64,000 nt of DNA from an uncultured Geobacteraceae bacterium (GCA_903845365.1 CAIMXI010000315.1:1-64000), one strand, 5' to 3'; positions 48,656-57,164 are shown, counted from the first letter of the stretch. Numbers and translations are program-made. The notes: generated by a model not told the origin, from the sequence alone.

Positions 48656-49072
48656 TCAGTCAAGGTATATCGCCCCGATTTCAAATCCCTCCTCAGGCGT
48701 ACCGGTCCACGACCCGTTGTCAAAAAAACAGGGTTCATATTTCATATCGCTGTACTTGAAAAATGCTGCTGACCAAGCCTCCATATTTCCCAGGAAACGA
48801 AGCCTGACCAGATGTGTCGGAGTGTTACGCATCCGTTCTATATATTTATCCTTTGGACCGAACAGCTCTTCATCGTAGGGTTCATGGATAGTTGCCTCAG
48901 AAAAGGCGTCAATGTAGCAGAACTGACTCTTAAAACGTACATCAAGGCGCAGAAATTTCCCTGCATACTTCTGTTCTGCATAAGTCTTTATGCGCTGTTC
49001 AACAGTTTTTTGCTGCTGTGGGGAAATTTTAGCGCCTCCGGAATGGGGATCTTGCCTCCATACTCTGCTCAT
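48656..49072 (-). CDS. Conserved hypothetical protein, 138 aa
   Basis: The protein is not membrane-bound and has no known domain name. Conserved-looking blocks are YAGKFLRLDVRF, QFCYIDAF, NTPTHLVRLRFLG and YEPCFFDNGSWTGTPEEGF. I recall similar proteins of unknown function in cyanobacteria and other bacteria with much the same blocks. It is the last gene of the leftward run starting at 51099, and it ends 71 bp before hypF. Confidence 0.7.
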   Translation of the reverse strand: MSRVWRQDPHSGGAKISPQQQKTVEQRIKTYAEQKYAGKFLRLDVRFKSQFCYIDAFSEATIHEPYDEELFGPKDKYIERMRNTPTHLVRLRFLGNMEAWSAAFFKYSDMKYEPCFFDNGSWTGTPEEGFEIGAIYLD

Positions 49073-49122
49073 GATTTATTCCTCCTTTTTCAAAAAGATT
49101 TGCATTATTCGGTAACTTTGCT

Positions 49123-49875
49123 TCAGAATTCAAAGTCATCTTTTAGAGGTGGGTACTGAACCGGATTATCTCCAATTGCCTCTATCACACGAGGATAGCG
49201 CACCCCCGCTTCCGGTTCGTGCGGTTTCTTGCGGCTTCTCCTTATCTCGAAGTACCAGTCATCTCCAAAGTCGAAATGATAGTAGAGCTTGCAGCTCTTA
49301 GGCAGCGGATAAACCTCTTCAAGTGTGGTGCTAAAGTTGGCATATTCGCATTTTTGCCCGTCAATTTCGTAGTAGAGTACCTTGCAATTCCGATAGTTGC
49401 GCCCGGCGTGAAACTCAAATGGATGATCCCGACCGAAGTCAATGGCGTCCTGAATCGCTTCATGGAGAGCATACAAAGAGTCATTTGATTTTATTTCAAT
49501 GGTACGGATACATTTCACCTTCCGCCAGTTTCCTGTAATGCAATCAACAGTCAATGTCCAGATCACGCTTTTTTTACAACAATCCTTCTCAGTAGGCGTC
49601 TCTGCTGAATGGAGGTCACGTCGCATCTCCATAATTTTTTTGGCGGCTTCGTCAAGATGCATATCATAAAATTCGATAGCGAGGTCTTCGTCGATGTCTA
49701 TTCCAAAAGCTTTCTCGATATCACAAAGCGGTTGGGTCCCCTCCAGAATATCTGGTAGTCTGTTTGATGACCACATACAGCACAATTGTTTAGATTTTGG
49801 ATTGCTCTTGTATTTACGGCGATGTTTGTCATATATCGCAAACAATTTCTGGTAAATAGTTTCGTATTCAGTCAT
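49123..49875 (-). CDS. pRiA4b ORF-3-like domain protein
   Basis: The 250-residue protein's C-terminal half has the plasmid pRiA4b ORF-3-like signature: IEIKSNDSLYALHEAIQDAIDF, HPFEFHAG, YHFDFGDDWYFEI. The N-terminal half contains LCCMWSSN and DCCKK cysteines. Family members are found as passengers in mobile elements and genome islands; their function is uncertain. Its start overlaps the stop of the YhcG-type nuclease gene (ATGA-like overlap), suggesting coupled translation. Confidence 0.8.
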   Translation of the reverse strand: MTEYETIYQKLFAIYDKHRRKYKSNPKSKQLCCMWSSNRLPDILEGTQPLCDIEKAFGIDIDEDLAIEFYDMHLDEAAKKIMEMRRDLHSAETPTEKDCCKKSVIWTLTVDCITGNWRKVKCIRTIEIKSNDSLYALHEAIQDAIDFGRDHPFEFHAGRNYRNCKVLYYEIDGQKCEYANFSTTLEEVYPLPKSCKLYYHFDFGDDWYFEIRRSRKKPHEPEAGVRYPRVIEAIGDNPVQYPPLKDDFEF

Positions 49876-50921
49876 CTGAGATCCCTCGATTCATTTTTTT
49901 TAGCACTGACATCCGAAAACTCGGCTTCAAGTTCCTCAATGGTTGGCAGGCTCCCCTTCAGGTTTTCCGGGATGGCGGCTACTAATTGATACTCGGAAAC
50001 ACCCATCGGTTTAGAGATGTCTTTTAGTGCATACTCTGCAATCAGTCCTTTACGGTCTTTACAGAGGATCAGACCGATAGAAGGGTTATCGCTTTCATGC
50101 CGCAAGGTGGCATCAACGGCCGATAGATAAAAGTTAAGCTTCCCGGCATATTCCGGCTTGAATTTGTTTGCCTTCAGCTCTATGACAACATAACAGCGGA
50201 GTTTCAGGTGATAAAAGAGGAGGTCGATAAAAAAGTCATCCCCCTCTACCTCCAGTGGCACCTGCTTCCCGACAAAGGAGAAACCGGTGCCCAACTCCAG
50301 CAGAAAATTGGTGATGTGCTTCACCAGTTCGCGCTCGACTTCGCGCTCTTGCGCATCATTGCCAAGGCCAAGAAAATCAAAAATGTAGGGATCCTTCAAA
50401 GTCTGTTGTGCCAGATCGGATTGTGCTGGCGGAAGTGTTGCTGCAAAATTGTTTACGGTTTTCCCCTGACGGCTAAAGAGGCGTGATTCGATCTGCATTA
50501 CCAGGATATCTCGCGACCAGCCATGCTCAAAAGTTTTGTGAATATACCATTCCCGTTCAGGTTTGCTGCTGATTTTGTCAAGCAGAATACAATTGTGGAA
50601 CCATGGAATTTGTGCAGCAGCCTGCTGCACAAATAGCTCATCTGGCCATGATTCGGCAAACTTACGCATATACTTCAGGTTTCGCGGAGAAAACCCCTTC
50701 ATATCACTGAATTCAGCCCGCAAGTCGGTAGCCAGTCGCTCGATAACCTTTGTGCCCCATCCCTCACGCTCCTGCCGTTCGAGAATATCGCGCCCAATCT
50801 GCCAGTAGAGCAGGATCAGCTCGCGGTTTACCGCTAAAGCCGCCCGCGTTCTTGCAGCACGGATGCGTGCCTTCAGGTCGTGAAGGAAATGGGTGTAGCT
50901 GGAAATGTCAGGGGTGGCCAT
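49872..50921 (-). CDS. DUF1016/YhcG-type PDDEXK nuclease
   Basis: The 349-residue protein has the DUF1016 N-terminal domain (NRELILLYWQIGRDILERQ, LRAEFSDMKGFSPRNLKYMRKF) and a C-terminal PDDEXK core with FIDLLFYHLKLRCYVVIELK and AGKLNFYLSAVD. The acidic FIDLL and the E-x-K in IELKA form the expected catalytic set. Members are linked to recombination-associated or restriction-like functions in mobile regions. It overlaps the 63-aa gene upstream by 14 bp and the pRiA4b gene downstream by 4 bp. Confidence 0.9.
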   Translation of the reverse strand: MATPDISSYTHFLHDLKARIRAARTRAALAVNRELILLYWQIGRDILERQEREGWGTKVIERLATDLRAEFSDMKGFSPRNLKYMRKFAESWPDELFVQQAAAQIPWFHNCILLDKISSKPEREWYIHKTFEHGWSRDILVMQIESRLFSRQGKTVNNFAATLPPAQSDLAQQTLKDPYIFDFLGLGNDAQEREVERELVKHITNFLLELGTGFSFVGKQVPLEVEGDDFFIDLLFYHLKLRCYVVIELKANKFKPEYAGKLNFYLSAVDATLRHESDNPSIGLILCKDRKGLIAEYALKDISKPMGVSEYQLVAAIPENLKGSLPTIEELEAEFSDVSAKKNESRDLR

Positions 50922-51099
50922 GCTTTAGGACCTCTCTCGGGAAAATCGCAACCCACTTACTGCTGTCGGTCGGATGATAGATGTAAATCGCCTCGTCGTC
51001 AAAACCGTTCCAGGTGGCGTTTTCACCGGCTATTGAGATAGCCTCGTCGATACGGTCGCGGAGGTCTTTGAGAGTTAGGGCGGGTTGCAGGGTTTGCAT
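50908..51099 (-). CDS. Small hypothetical protein, 63 aa
   Basis: The product reads MQTLQPALTLKDLRDRIDEA and ends near FPREVLKHGHP. It is acidic and probably folded, of no recognised family. It precedes the YhcG-type gene with a 14-bp overlap and is likely the first gene of the four-gene operon. A GGAG-type site lies before the ATG. Its size and position would suit a regulator or an antitoxin-like partner, but that is speculation. Confidence 0.65.
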   Translation of the reverse strand: MQTLQPALTLKDLRDRIDEAISIAGENATWNGFDDEAIYIYHPTDSSKWVAIFPREVLKHGHP

Positions 51100-51111
51100 T
51101 CGTTCAACTCC

Positions 51112-51285
51112 TTATTCACTTGACAGTCAAAAGTTCTCACATGGCACCAACAATGATGAAGCATACAGTTCTTATATCATGCTGAAATAACTCAGTATTG
51201 TGGTTTTCTACAGTGAGGCAGCCTTCATATTTCAGCATCAATGATCTCAATAAGTTAGGAGAACTTTTGACTGTCAAGTTATTCA
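51112..51285. mobile_element. MITE-like element with perfect TIRs and target duplication
   Basis: A 160-bp non-coding unit (51119-51278) begins CTTGACAGTCAAAAGTTCTC and ends with its exact reverse complement. Both ends abut the 7-bp direct repeat TTATTCA (51112-51118 and 51279-51285). An inner inverted pair ATGCTGAAAT / ATTTCAGCAT allows a folded structure. No transposase is inside, so a related full-length element would have to act in trans. The insertion lies 6 bp past the stop codon of the methyltransferase gene. Confidence 0.8.
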
Positions 51286-51290
51286 ATACT

Positions 51291-53756
51291 TCACGCTTTT
51301 GCCAAAAATCCCAAACTATACACCTGTGGCAGCAGTTTTTCTTTCAATACGCCGTGTGCCTGTTTCATGCGGAGGAACAGATCTTCTGCCAGGTTCTGCT
51401 CAGACAACGCATTTCTGATCTGCCACCAGCCTGCATCCCAGGTTTCTATTTTGAACTTTGGCGTACGCAGATTGGCAAGGTTTTCAAAATAGCAGCGGTA
51501 AATCTCCTCGCCAATTGCCAGCACTGCCCGCGCCTCAACCGAAAGCACCTGCTCCCGCAGCCAGGTCGTAGCAAAGCGGTCTTCAGCAGATGCCAGAGTC
51601 AAGGCGATGTCAGCATCGGTAATTTTCCAGCGTTTTACCGATGCAACGGCGTAAGGAAAAAGGTGATTGTGGATTTGATACACGCTGCCTTTGTAGACAA
51701 TATCCTTCATGGCGGCGGACTGGTTTGAACTGCTGAAGAGGCCCCAGATCGTGCAGTCGCTGATAAATTCTTCCGGCAGGTCGTTTTTCGGGCTCATGTA
51801 CTGGTCGCGGTCGTTGGTCCAGTCGGCTTTCGGCAAGCGTCGCACGGCATGCACCACCAACGCCTGAGCAAAGTTGGCCGGCGTAACCGAAAGGGCACCG
51901 GCGCTGACGTAGGGGCCGGAAAACAGGGCAGTGGCGTTTTGATTCAGCGGCTCGTTGCCCTTGCACATCAAAGAAACCAGAAAATTTTCAGCTATCCGGT
52001 CACGGGCATCCTTGTTTTCGTCCTTGACAGCAATAGCGGATCCGAAGGGTGGAAAGCAACGTGTGGCGGGCGGGCGATCGATCCACTTGCTGAGGAAATT
52101 GTCCCGGTGATCAGTTGGAATCTGTTTGATATCAATTTTTTCCACGCTTGTATTAAAAACATCCAGCACAATCTGCTGCTCTTCTATCGCCCGCTTGTCC
52201 GCAAGATTCCACACCAGAAAGCCGACCGGAAATTGCGATGCCTTGCTGGTACCGGAAAAATTGACCGATGAGAAGATGAAGCCGCGCTCGAAGCCGAAGC
52301 GGAAAACCGTGTCACGGAATTTCTGGTCGTTGGTGGAATTGAGGTATTTGATCTTTGAAAACAACCCAAGATGAGCCTGACGCCCCTCAAATTCATGGCG
52401 AATGCGGTACAGGAACTGGGCGAAAAGTTCACGCGAGACCTCGCCCAAGTTTTTCTGGTGCATGGCCTTGCGCACAGCGGTATTGCTGACATCGCTTTTG
52501 CTTGCCTTGCCACTGGTTCCGGCGGTCTGACTGGTGGCAAATGGCGGATTGATAAGGATTATCCAGGTGATTGTCGGATCGGCCAGATCCCGGCGCAGCT
52601 TATCAGGCAGTTTCCACTGCATGGCAAACGGTAGTGTGGCTGGTGAAAAAAGATAGTTAATATCGTCGTTTAGGTAATCGTACTGAAAACTGGTGGCGTC
52701 GGGAAAGAGGCGTCGACAGTGTTCGACTTCCTCAGAATACAGGGTGGAAAGATACACATTGCTCCAGGCATCGGTCGGAATGTACCATTCCAGATTTCCG
52801 GTACCGGCAGCCATATCCCACAGCCGATAGTTCCCCTGCCACCACTCATGCCCGACAGTCTTTTCAAGATACTCCAAACCCTTGCGGGCAAAGGGAAGCG
52901 GGGTAAAAAATTCACCGTGAAAACGGCGCAAGGCATCATCTGTCAAGCGATCCAGCTTGTTCAGAATTCCCCGCAGTACATCCGGACTGGTGATGCGCTC
53001 ATACAGGCTCCAAAAATGTTCGTAATCTTTGGAGAGAATCTTTTTCTTACGGAAATCGTTGTTGCCGATATCGAAAAGTACCGCTCCCTGCTCTTTCTGC
53101 CAGATGGAGCGCCCCTGCTGGATGTCGCTGACAAAATACTTGGAAGCTTTCAGGCCATTCCGCACCGATTCACCGAAAATCCCGTTCCAGTAGCGGTAAA
53201 CCTCCTCAAAATTTGCCTCGGTAATCAGCTTTTTGTCGGCTACGCCGGTCAGGTTCAACTGGTTACAAAAACAGGCGGTCAAACGTTCGGCAAACAATTC
53301 GTAATCGGCAGGCTGCTGCACCTTGAAGATGTGCATGTCGCGCAGCTCTTGTGTCGCAGCCAGCACAGAAATGAGGGCTACATCAGGAGTGCTGGCTGAA
53401 AGATCCCAGTCATAGCAATCATCACAATAAAATGTTTTCCACAGTGATGTTTCGGTCAGAGACGTTTCGTTTTTGTCAGCCAAACAGAGAAACGGAGGAA
53501 TTGCCTTATCGGTCTGGCCAAACTTCAGGCGGCGGACATAGTAGAGCAATTGGGCCAGAACAGCGGCGCGAACCTTAATGCTGTCAAAGTTCTTGTCGTA
53601 TTTGAACTCGAATAACACCTGCGGAGTGTAGAGATCATGACGGTCGGCAGTATTGTAGCGAATATCGAAGTGCCGCGCAAAAGCGCTCTTCACATCCTCT
53701 TCGGTGGTTGCTGAGATGAGATCCTTGGTGAACTGGGGTTTATCTGTTTTTTTCAT
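51291..53756 (-). CDS. Adenine-specific DNA methyltransferase, possible type IIG restriction enzyme
   Basis: I chose the ATG of MKKTDKPQFTKD at 53756 (821 aa) because the residues upstream look non-coding. Motif I is DMAAGTGNLEW at about residue 314 and motif IV is NPPF at 403-406, the gamma-class N6-adenine arrangement. The N-terminal region contains LYTPQVLFEFKYDKN, where E-x-K could be part of a PDDEXK nuclease site, so a combined cutting and modifying enzyme is likely. The C-terminal third probably recognises DNA. No separate specificity or nuclease gene adjoins. It lies in the island between hypF and hypB. Confidence 0.8.
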   Translation of the reverse strand: MKKTDKPQFTKDLISATTEEDVKSAFARHFDIRYNTADRHDLYTPQVLFEFKYDKNFDSIKVRAAVLAQLLYYVRRLKFGQTDKAIPPFLCLADKNETSLTETSLWKTFYCDDCYDWDLSASTPDVALISVLAATQELRDMHIFKVQQPADYELFAERLTACFCNQLNLTGVADKKLITEANFEEVYRYWNGIFGESVRNGLKASKYFVSDIQQGRSIWQKEQGAVLFDIGNNDFRKKKILSKDYEHFWSLYERITSPDVLRGILNKLDRLTDDALRRFHGEFFTPLPFARKGLEYLEKTVGHEWWQGNYRLWDMAAGTGNLEWYIPTDAWSNVYLSTLYSEEVEHCRRLFPDATSFQYDYLNDDINYLFSPATLPFAMQWKLPDKLRRDLADPTITWIILINPPFATSQTAGTSGKASKSDVSNTAVRKAMHQKNLGEVSRELFAQFLYRIRHEFEGRQAHLGLFSKIKYLNSTNDQKFRDTVFRFGFERGFIFSSVNFSGTSKASQFPVGFLVWNLADKRAIEEQQIVLDVFNTSVEKIDIKQIPTDHRDNFLSKWIDRPPATRCFPPFGSAIAVKDENKDARDRIAENFLVSLMCKGNEPLNQNATALFSGPYVSAGALSVTPANFAQALVVHAVRRLPKADWTNDRDQYMSPKNDLPEEFISDCTIWGLFSSSNQSAAMKDIVYKGSVYQIHNHLFPYAVASVKRWKITDADIALTLASAEDRFATTWLREQVLSVEARAVLAIGEEIYRCYFENLANLRTPKFKIETWDAGWWQIRNALSEQNLAEDLFLRMKQAHGVLKEKLLPQVYSLGFLAKA

Positions 53757-53906
53757 GTAAAGACGTTCCTCATTGTTCTGTAAAATCTGCCATAAAGCAA
53801 AACCGGTATGCGTCATGCTGCGGCTGCGTTATTATTTCGGGTGGATGCATAATATATTTTGTAGTTGGTAAGTATATTTGTGGTTATTTAAGCCTCGCCG
53901 GATCAC
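53757..53906. other. Upstream region of the methyltransferase gene
   Basis: About 150 bp without a gene. The plus-strand stretch ATTTCGGGTGGATGC and AT-rich sequence near 53845-53890 could hold the leftward promoter, but I see no clear -35/-10 pair. Confidence 0.35.
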
Positions 53907-54078
53907 GTCACATAGTGACAGATTGATGGTAGCCCGGCGTTTCAACGCCGGGATGATTCATCGCAAGAGAAACCGCATCAAATTCATTTTGTCACGTACG
54001 TGACGATTGATGGTATGTCGCATCAAACCCGTGGGATGAATCCCACGGCTACCATCAGACGCCCCGATGGGGCTATAT
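53907..54078. repeat. REP-like palindrome cluster, left copy
   Basis: A series of palindromes: GTCACATAGTGAC, CCCGGCGTTTCAACGCCGGG, GTCACGTACGTGAC, CCGTGGGATGAATCCCACGG-like and GCCCCGATGGGGC. The same series in the same order occurs at 54582-54750 on the other side of the transposase. Confidence 0.85.
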
Positions 54079-54531
54079 TTAGCCCCACACATAACGTTCA
54101 TCAAATTTAACATCGTGTTTTTTGAGAAAATGAACATACTCTTCCTGAAACGATTTTGTTCGGTGATGTTCACGTTGTCCCTCAACATACCGCACCGTAT
54201 CGGCAATCTGGGAAAGACTTACCGTGAATGCACCGTATCCATCCTGCCATGCAAACGCCACCATATCGTTATCGTTTTCATGGATCCAACGGGATGATGC
54301 GCCTTTTAGAAGTTGCACCGCTTTACTGACGGAAACGGTAGCCGATAAAGCCAGCAGTATATGTACATGGTCGTCATAACCTCCAATCTTTAAGGCCTTC
54401 ATCCCATTTGTGCGGGCAATGCCGCCGATATATTCCCAAATTCTGATTTCCCTGCCTGGAGTAAGCCACGGCTCACGGTTTTTGGTACTGAACACGATGT
54501 GATAATGCAATGACGTGTATGTATTGGCCAT
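54079..54531 (-). CDS. IS200/RAYT-type Y1 HUH transposase
   Basis: I chose MANTYTSLHYHIVFSTKNRE at 54531, the standard start of IS200-like TnpA; the longer frame adds 15 unrelated residues. The HUH motif is GYDDHVHILLAL (H-V-H) and the catalytic Tyr is likely that of TVRYVEGQREHH. The 150-residue length fits REP-associated tyrosine transposases. It is flanked by two direct copies of a palindrome cluster, the expected layout of a REP/RAYT unit. The domesticated versus mobile state cannot be told. Confidence 0.92.
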   Translation of the reverse strand: MANTYTSLHYHIVFSTKNREPWLTPGREIRIWEYIGGIARTNGMKALKIGGYDDHVHILLALSATVSVSKAVQLLKGASSRWIHENDNDMVAFAWQDGYGAFTVSLSQIADTVRYVEGQREHHRTKSFQEEYVHFLKKHDVKFDERYVWG

Positions 54532-54581
54532 GAGATTTCCCTTTGTCACGCTGGGATGATATTTTGTTTTGCACAACCTGC

Positions 54582-54801
54582 GTCACAGAGTGACAGATTG
54601 ACGGTAGCCCGGCGTTTCAACGCCGGGATGAATCATCGCAAGTGGAACCGCATCAAATTCATTCCGTCACGTACGTGACGACTGATGGTGTGTCGTATCA
54701 ATCCGTGGGATGAATCCCACGGCTACCATCGAACGCCCCGATGGGGCTTTCACCGCTTTTGTCACGTAGTGACGGTAGACGGGGAATTCATTCCCCGGTT
54801 G
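54582..54801. repeat. REP-like palindrome cluster, right copy
   Basis: It repeats the five palindromes of the left copy with small changes (GTCACAGAGTGAC, CCCGGCGTTTCAACGCCGGG, GTCACGTACGTGAC, CCGTGGGATGAATCCCACGG, GCCCCGATGGGGC). It then extends with GTCACGTAGTGAC and GGGGAATTCATTCCCC (54781-54796). Confidence 0.85.
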
Positions 54802-54834
54802 TCTGTTGTCAGCTCTTTATCCATCTGCAGCACC

Positions 54835-55173
54835 TCAACCCCTCGTCAATCGCTCCAACAGCAGATCTTCAAGATTCCTCCGGCTATCGAATACCGCTGT
54901 AACATAGACGCTATTTCCGTCAATGCGATACATTATGCGCCAGGGAGAGAGAATCAGTTCGCGGTATTGTACGATGCCGTGTTGCAAAAGTTCGGGTACG
55001 ACCCTGCCTTTATTGGGGAATTGGCGAAGAGTCGCGGTGCGTTCACGAATCCAGGCTAAAACGGCCAGCGCCGCATCAATGCTGTCATCGGCAATGAATT
55101 CAATAATACCGTCCAGATCAGCTTCTGCTGTTTTGGTCCAGGCAACCCGGAAAGAAAAATTCGGCGTTGTCAT
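54835..55173 (-). CDS. RelE/ParE-family toxin
   Basis: The 112-residue protein shows the ParE pattern: WTKTAEADLDGIIEFIAD, ATLRQFPNKGRVVPEL, YRELILSPWRIMYRI and VTAVFDSRRNLEDLL. Members are gyrase poisons or ribosome-dependent RNases; a ParE-like gyrase poison is the nearer guess. The start overlaps the antitoxin stop by four bases, as expected for a toxin-antitoxin pair. Confidence 0.9.
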   Translation of the reverse strand: MTTPNFSFRVAWTKTAEADLDGIIEFIADDSIDAALAVLAWIRERTATLRQFPNKGRVVPELLQHGIVQYRELILSPWRIMYRIDGNSVYVTAVFDSRRNLEDLLLERLTRG

Positions 55174-55460
55174 ACAGCTTCTTTCTTGCGAGCCGTCAAC
55201 CTCGCCTCAATACGGGAAAAAACCTCATCCTGCTCTACCAGACGCCCGGCTCGGATATCCTCTTCGCCCTGTACCATAAGTTTAAGCAACGCTATGGTAT
55301 TCCTCATGCTTTCGTAGCTTACGGGATCCTGTAAAACGGCGCGAGCCAAGCCGTTTTGGGTTATTATTACCGGCCTGCGCGTTTCATTGACTTGCTGCAG
55401 CAGGTGGGCGGCATTCCCTTTAAGGTAAGTTACTGGTTGAATATCTTCTATAAGATTCAT
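55170..55460 (-). CDS. Phd/YefM-family antitoxin
   Basis: The 96-residue product starts MNLIEDIQPVTYLKGNAAHLL and contains RPVIITQNGLARAVLQDPVSYE, the Phd/YefM fold that binds the promoter. The acidic/basic C-terminus would wrap the toxin. GGAGGTACACC precedes the ATG. It lies upstream of the toxin gene with a four-base overlap. Divergent from the second pair. Confidence 0.9.
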   Translation of the reverse strand: MNLIEDIQPVTYLKGNAAHLLQQVNETRRPVIITQNGLARAVLQDPVSYESMRNTIALLKLMVQGEEDIRAGRLVEQDEVFSRIEARLTARKKEAV

Positions 55461-55536
55461 GGTGTACCTCCGTAACTAATTACGTACCATATTCGGTCGT
55501 GTTGCTGCAAGCTATCATAATTTATGTCATCATTTA

Positions 55537-55584
55537 TTGACAATTCACTCTACTGACTACTATAATCATATCAACCATAATGGT
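55537..55584 (+). promoter_or_regulatory. Promoter and operator of the Phd-PIN module
   Basis: TTGACA (55537-55542), an 18-bp spacer and a perfect TATAAT (55561-55566) make a strong promoter. The palindrome ACCATAATGGT (55574-55584) sits around the expected transcription start, just before the GGAGG site, as for an autoregulated toxin-antitoxin operon. Confidence 0.75.
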
Positions 55585-55598
55585 CATGGAGGTAATCT

Positions 55599-55859
55599 AT
55601 GTTAAAAACCGTATCTGCCATCAAAGTTCGCCAAAATCTAGGGCAGCTCATGAACGAAGTATCCATCAAGGCTGATGACTATATCGTTGAACGTGCCGGT
55701 AAACCGCTGGTGGCAATCATTCCTATTGAAAAGTACTTAAATATGAAGTCGAACCGGGAAGATTTTTTCCGGTTGTACAGTTCCCTCCAGAAAAACGCTG
55801 ATACTTCCGGTGCTGTTGACGACGATCTTTCTGAAGCTCTGAATTTTGCACGGCAATGA
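55599..55859 (+). CDS. Phd/YefM-family antitoxin (partner of PIN toxin)
   Basis: The 86-residue protein begins MLKTVSAIKVRQNLGQLMNEV and continues with ADDYIVERAGKPLVAIIPIEKY, the Phd/YefM DNA-binding domain, followed by a helical, acidic C-terminus that would bind the toxin. GGAGG precedes the ATG. It overlaps the downstream PIN gene by four bases (ATGA). Confidence 0.9.
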   Translation: MLKTVSAIKVRQNLGQLMNEVSIKADDYIVERAGKPLVAIIPIEKYLNMKSNREDFFRLYSSLQKNADTSGAVDDDLSEALNFARQ

Positions 55860-56362
55860 TTCGCGTTGTTCTGGATACCAACCTTTTTGTCAGTGCCCTT
55901 CTCAAACCTGATTCAAACCCGGACAGAATTATCACCCTGGTCAGGGAAGAAAAGGTTTTGCTCCTTATTTCAGATGCTATCTGCGACGAAATAACGAGAG
56001 TTTTGTTCTACCCAAAAATAAGAAAACGCCTTGCGGCTTCTGACGAGGAACTTCAAAACTTCATTAAACTGCTCCGAACCGTTGCCATCGTTACCCCTGG
56101 CAGCCTCAATCTCCCACTACTTGCCGCCGATCCTGATGATACAAAATACCTGATATGCGCTGTTGAAGGACGCGCCGAATATATTGTTTCAAGCGATCAT
56201 CATCTGACCGATCTGGTAGTATATCAGGGTATACGGGTTGTTACTCCGGCAGAATTTATTGAGATAGATCGTGGCACACTTTTTTCAGATCGCAACACAT
56301 ACATGAAAATGCTAGCCGATGCTTCGGATGTAGCGCCAGTTAGTGGTGATGAGCTGAAATAA
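55856..56362 (+). CDS. PIN-domain toxin (PIN_3, COG1569-like)
   Basis: The 168-residue protein begins MIRVVLDTNLFVSALL with the first PIN Asp (D7). Other acidic positions are ICDEITRVL, ADPDDTKYLICAV and VSSDHHLTDL, completing the metal-binding site. Family members are ribonucleases that cleave tRNA or mRNA when unopposed. A 4-bp overlap couples it to the antitoxin. The ~30-residue C-terminal extension is Met- and Asp-rich. It ends 17 bp from the convergent hypB. Confidence 0.9.
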   Translation: MIRVVLDTNLFVSALLKPDSNPDRIITLVREEKVLLLISDAICDEITRVLFYPKIRKRLAASDEELQNFIKLLRTVAIVTPGSLNLPLLAADPDDTKYLICAVEGRAEYIVSSDHHLTDLVVYQGIRVVTPAEFIEIDRGTLFSDRNTYMKMLADASDVAPVSGDELK

Positions 56363-56378
56363 CACAAGAAATTATATT

Positions 56379-57164
56379 CTATCTTTTTCCCACCCCATCA
56401 GTCAGCCATTGATACCAGGCCTCCATCCCTGCACCACTTCGTGCCGACAGTTCAAATATGATGATGTCCGGATTTACACGTCGTGCGTACTCCTTACATT
56501 TTTCAACGTCAAAATCGAGGTGCGGTAGCAGGTCGGTCTTGTTGAGGAGCATGACGGTCGAGTTGCGGAACATCTGGGGATATTTGAGCGGCTTATCTTC
56601 TCCTTCGGTGACGGAGAGAACTGCGACTTTGTGATGTTCTCCCAGATCGAATGCGGCCGGGCAGACCAGATTGCCGACATTTTCAATCAGAAGGAGATCC
56701 AGATTGTCCATGTCAAAGCCATCGGTGCCGTGCATGATCATGTGGGCATCCAGATGGCAGCCGGCCCCGGTGTTTATCTGCCGCACCGGAACTCCTGTGG
56801 CGGCGATGCGCCGGGCGTCATTATCAGTCTGCTGGTCACCCTCGATGACGGCACAGCGAAGTTTGTCCGACAGTTCCCGCAGGGTCCGCTCCAGCAGGGT
56901 TGTCTTGCCGGATCCGGGGGAGCTGACTAGGTTCAACACAAAAATCCCCTTCTCTTTGAACAGCGCGCGATTAAAACCGGCCAGACGGTTGTTTTTGCCG
57001 AGAATGTCCTCTTCAATAGCGATGGTAGTCCGTTTGCCGTGTTTTTCACCATGATGGTGAGAGTGTTTGCCGTCGTGGTGATGCGTGTGACCATGCTCAT
57101 GGTCGTGATGGTGGTGATGACCTTGATCTTGATTGTTCGGGGAACATCCGCAGGTTGTACACAT
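56379..57164 (-). CDS. hypB: Hydrogenase nickel incorporation GTPase HypB
   Basis: The 261-residue protein has the N-terminal CTTCGC nickel motif (C2, C5, C7) and a long His-rich stretch (residues about 15-43). The GTPase core follows, with P-loop [22 protein letters not shown] and the NKTDLL motif. It stores and delivers nickel to NiFe hydrogenase with HypA. It is separated from hypF by a 7.8-kb accessory island. No hypA is visible next to it. Confidence 0.97.
   Translation of the reverse strand: MCTTCGCSPNNQDQGHHHHHDHEHGHTHHHDGKHSHHHGEKHGKRTTIAIEEDILGKNNRLAGFNRALFKEKGIFVLNLVSSPGSGKTTLLERTLRELSDKLRCAVIEGDQQTDNDARRIAATGVPVRQINTGAGCHLDAHMIMHGTDGFDMDNLDLLLIENVGNLVCPAAFDLGEHHKVAVLSVTEGEDKPLKYPQMFRNSTVMLLNKTDLLPHLDFDVEKCKEYARRVNPDIIIFELSARSGAGMEAWYQWLTDGVGKR

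Noticed and set aside
51198-51728. 176-codon plus-strand open frame across the MITE
   Set aside because: It is antisense to the methyltransferase end and crosses the inserted element; no coding evidence.
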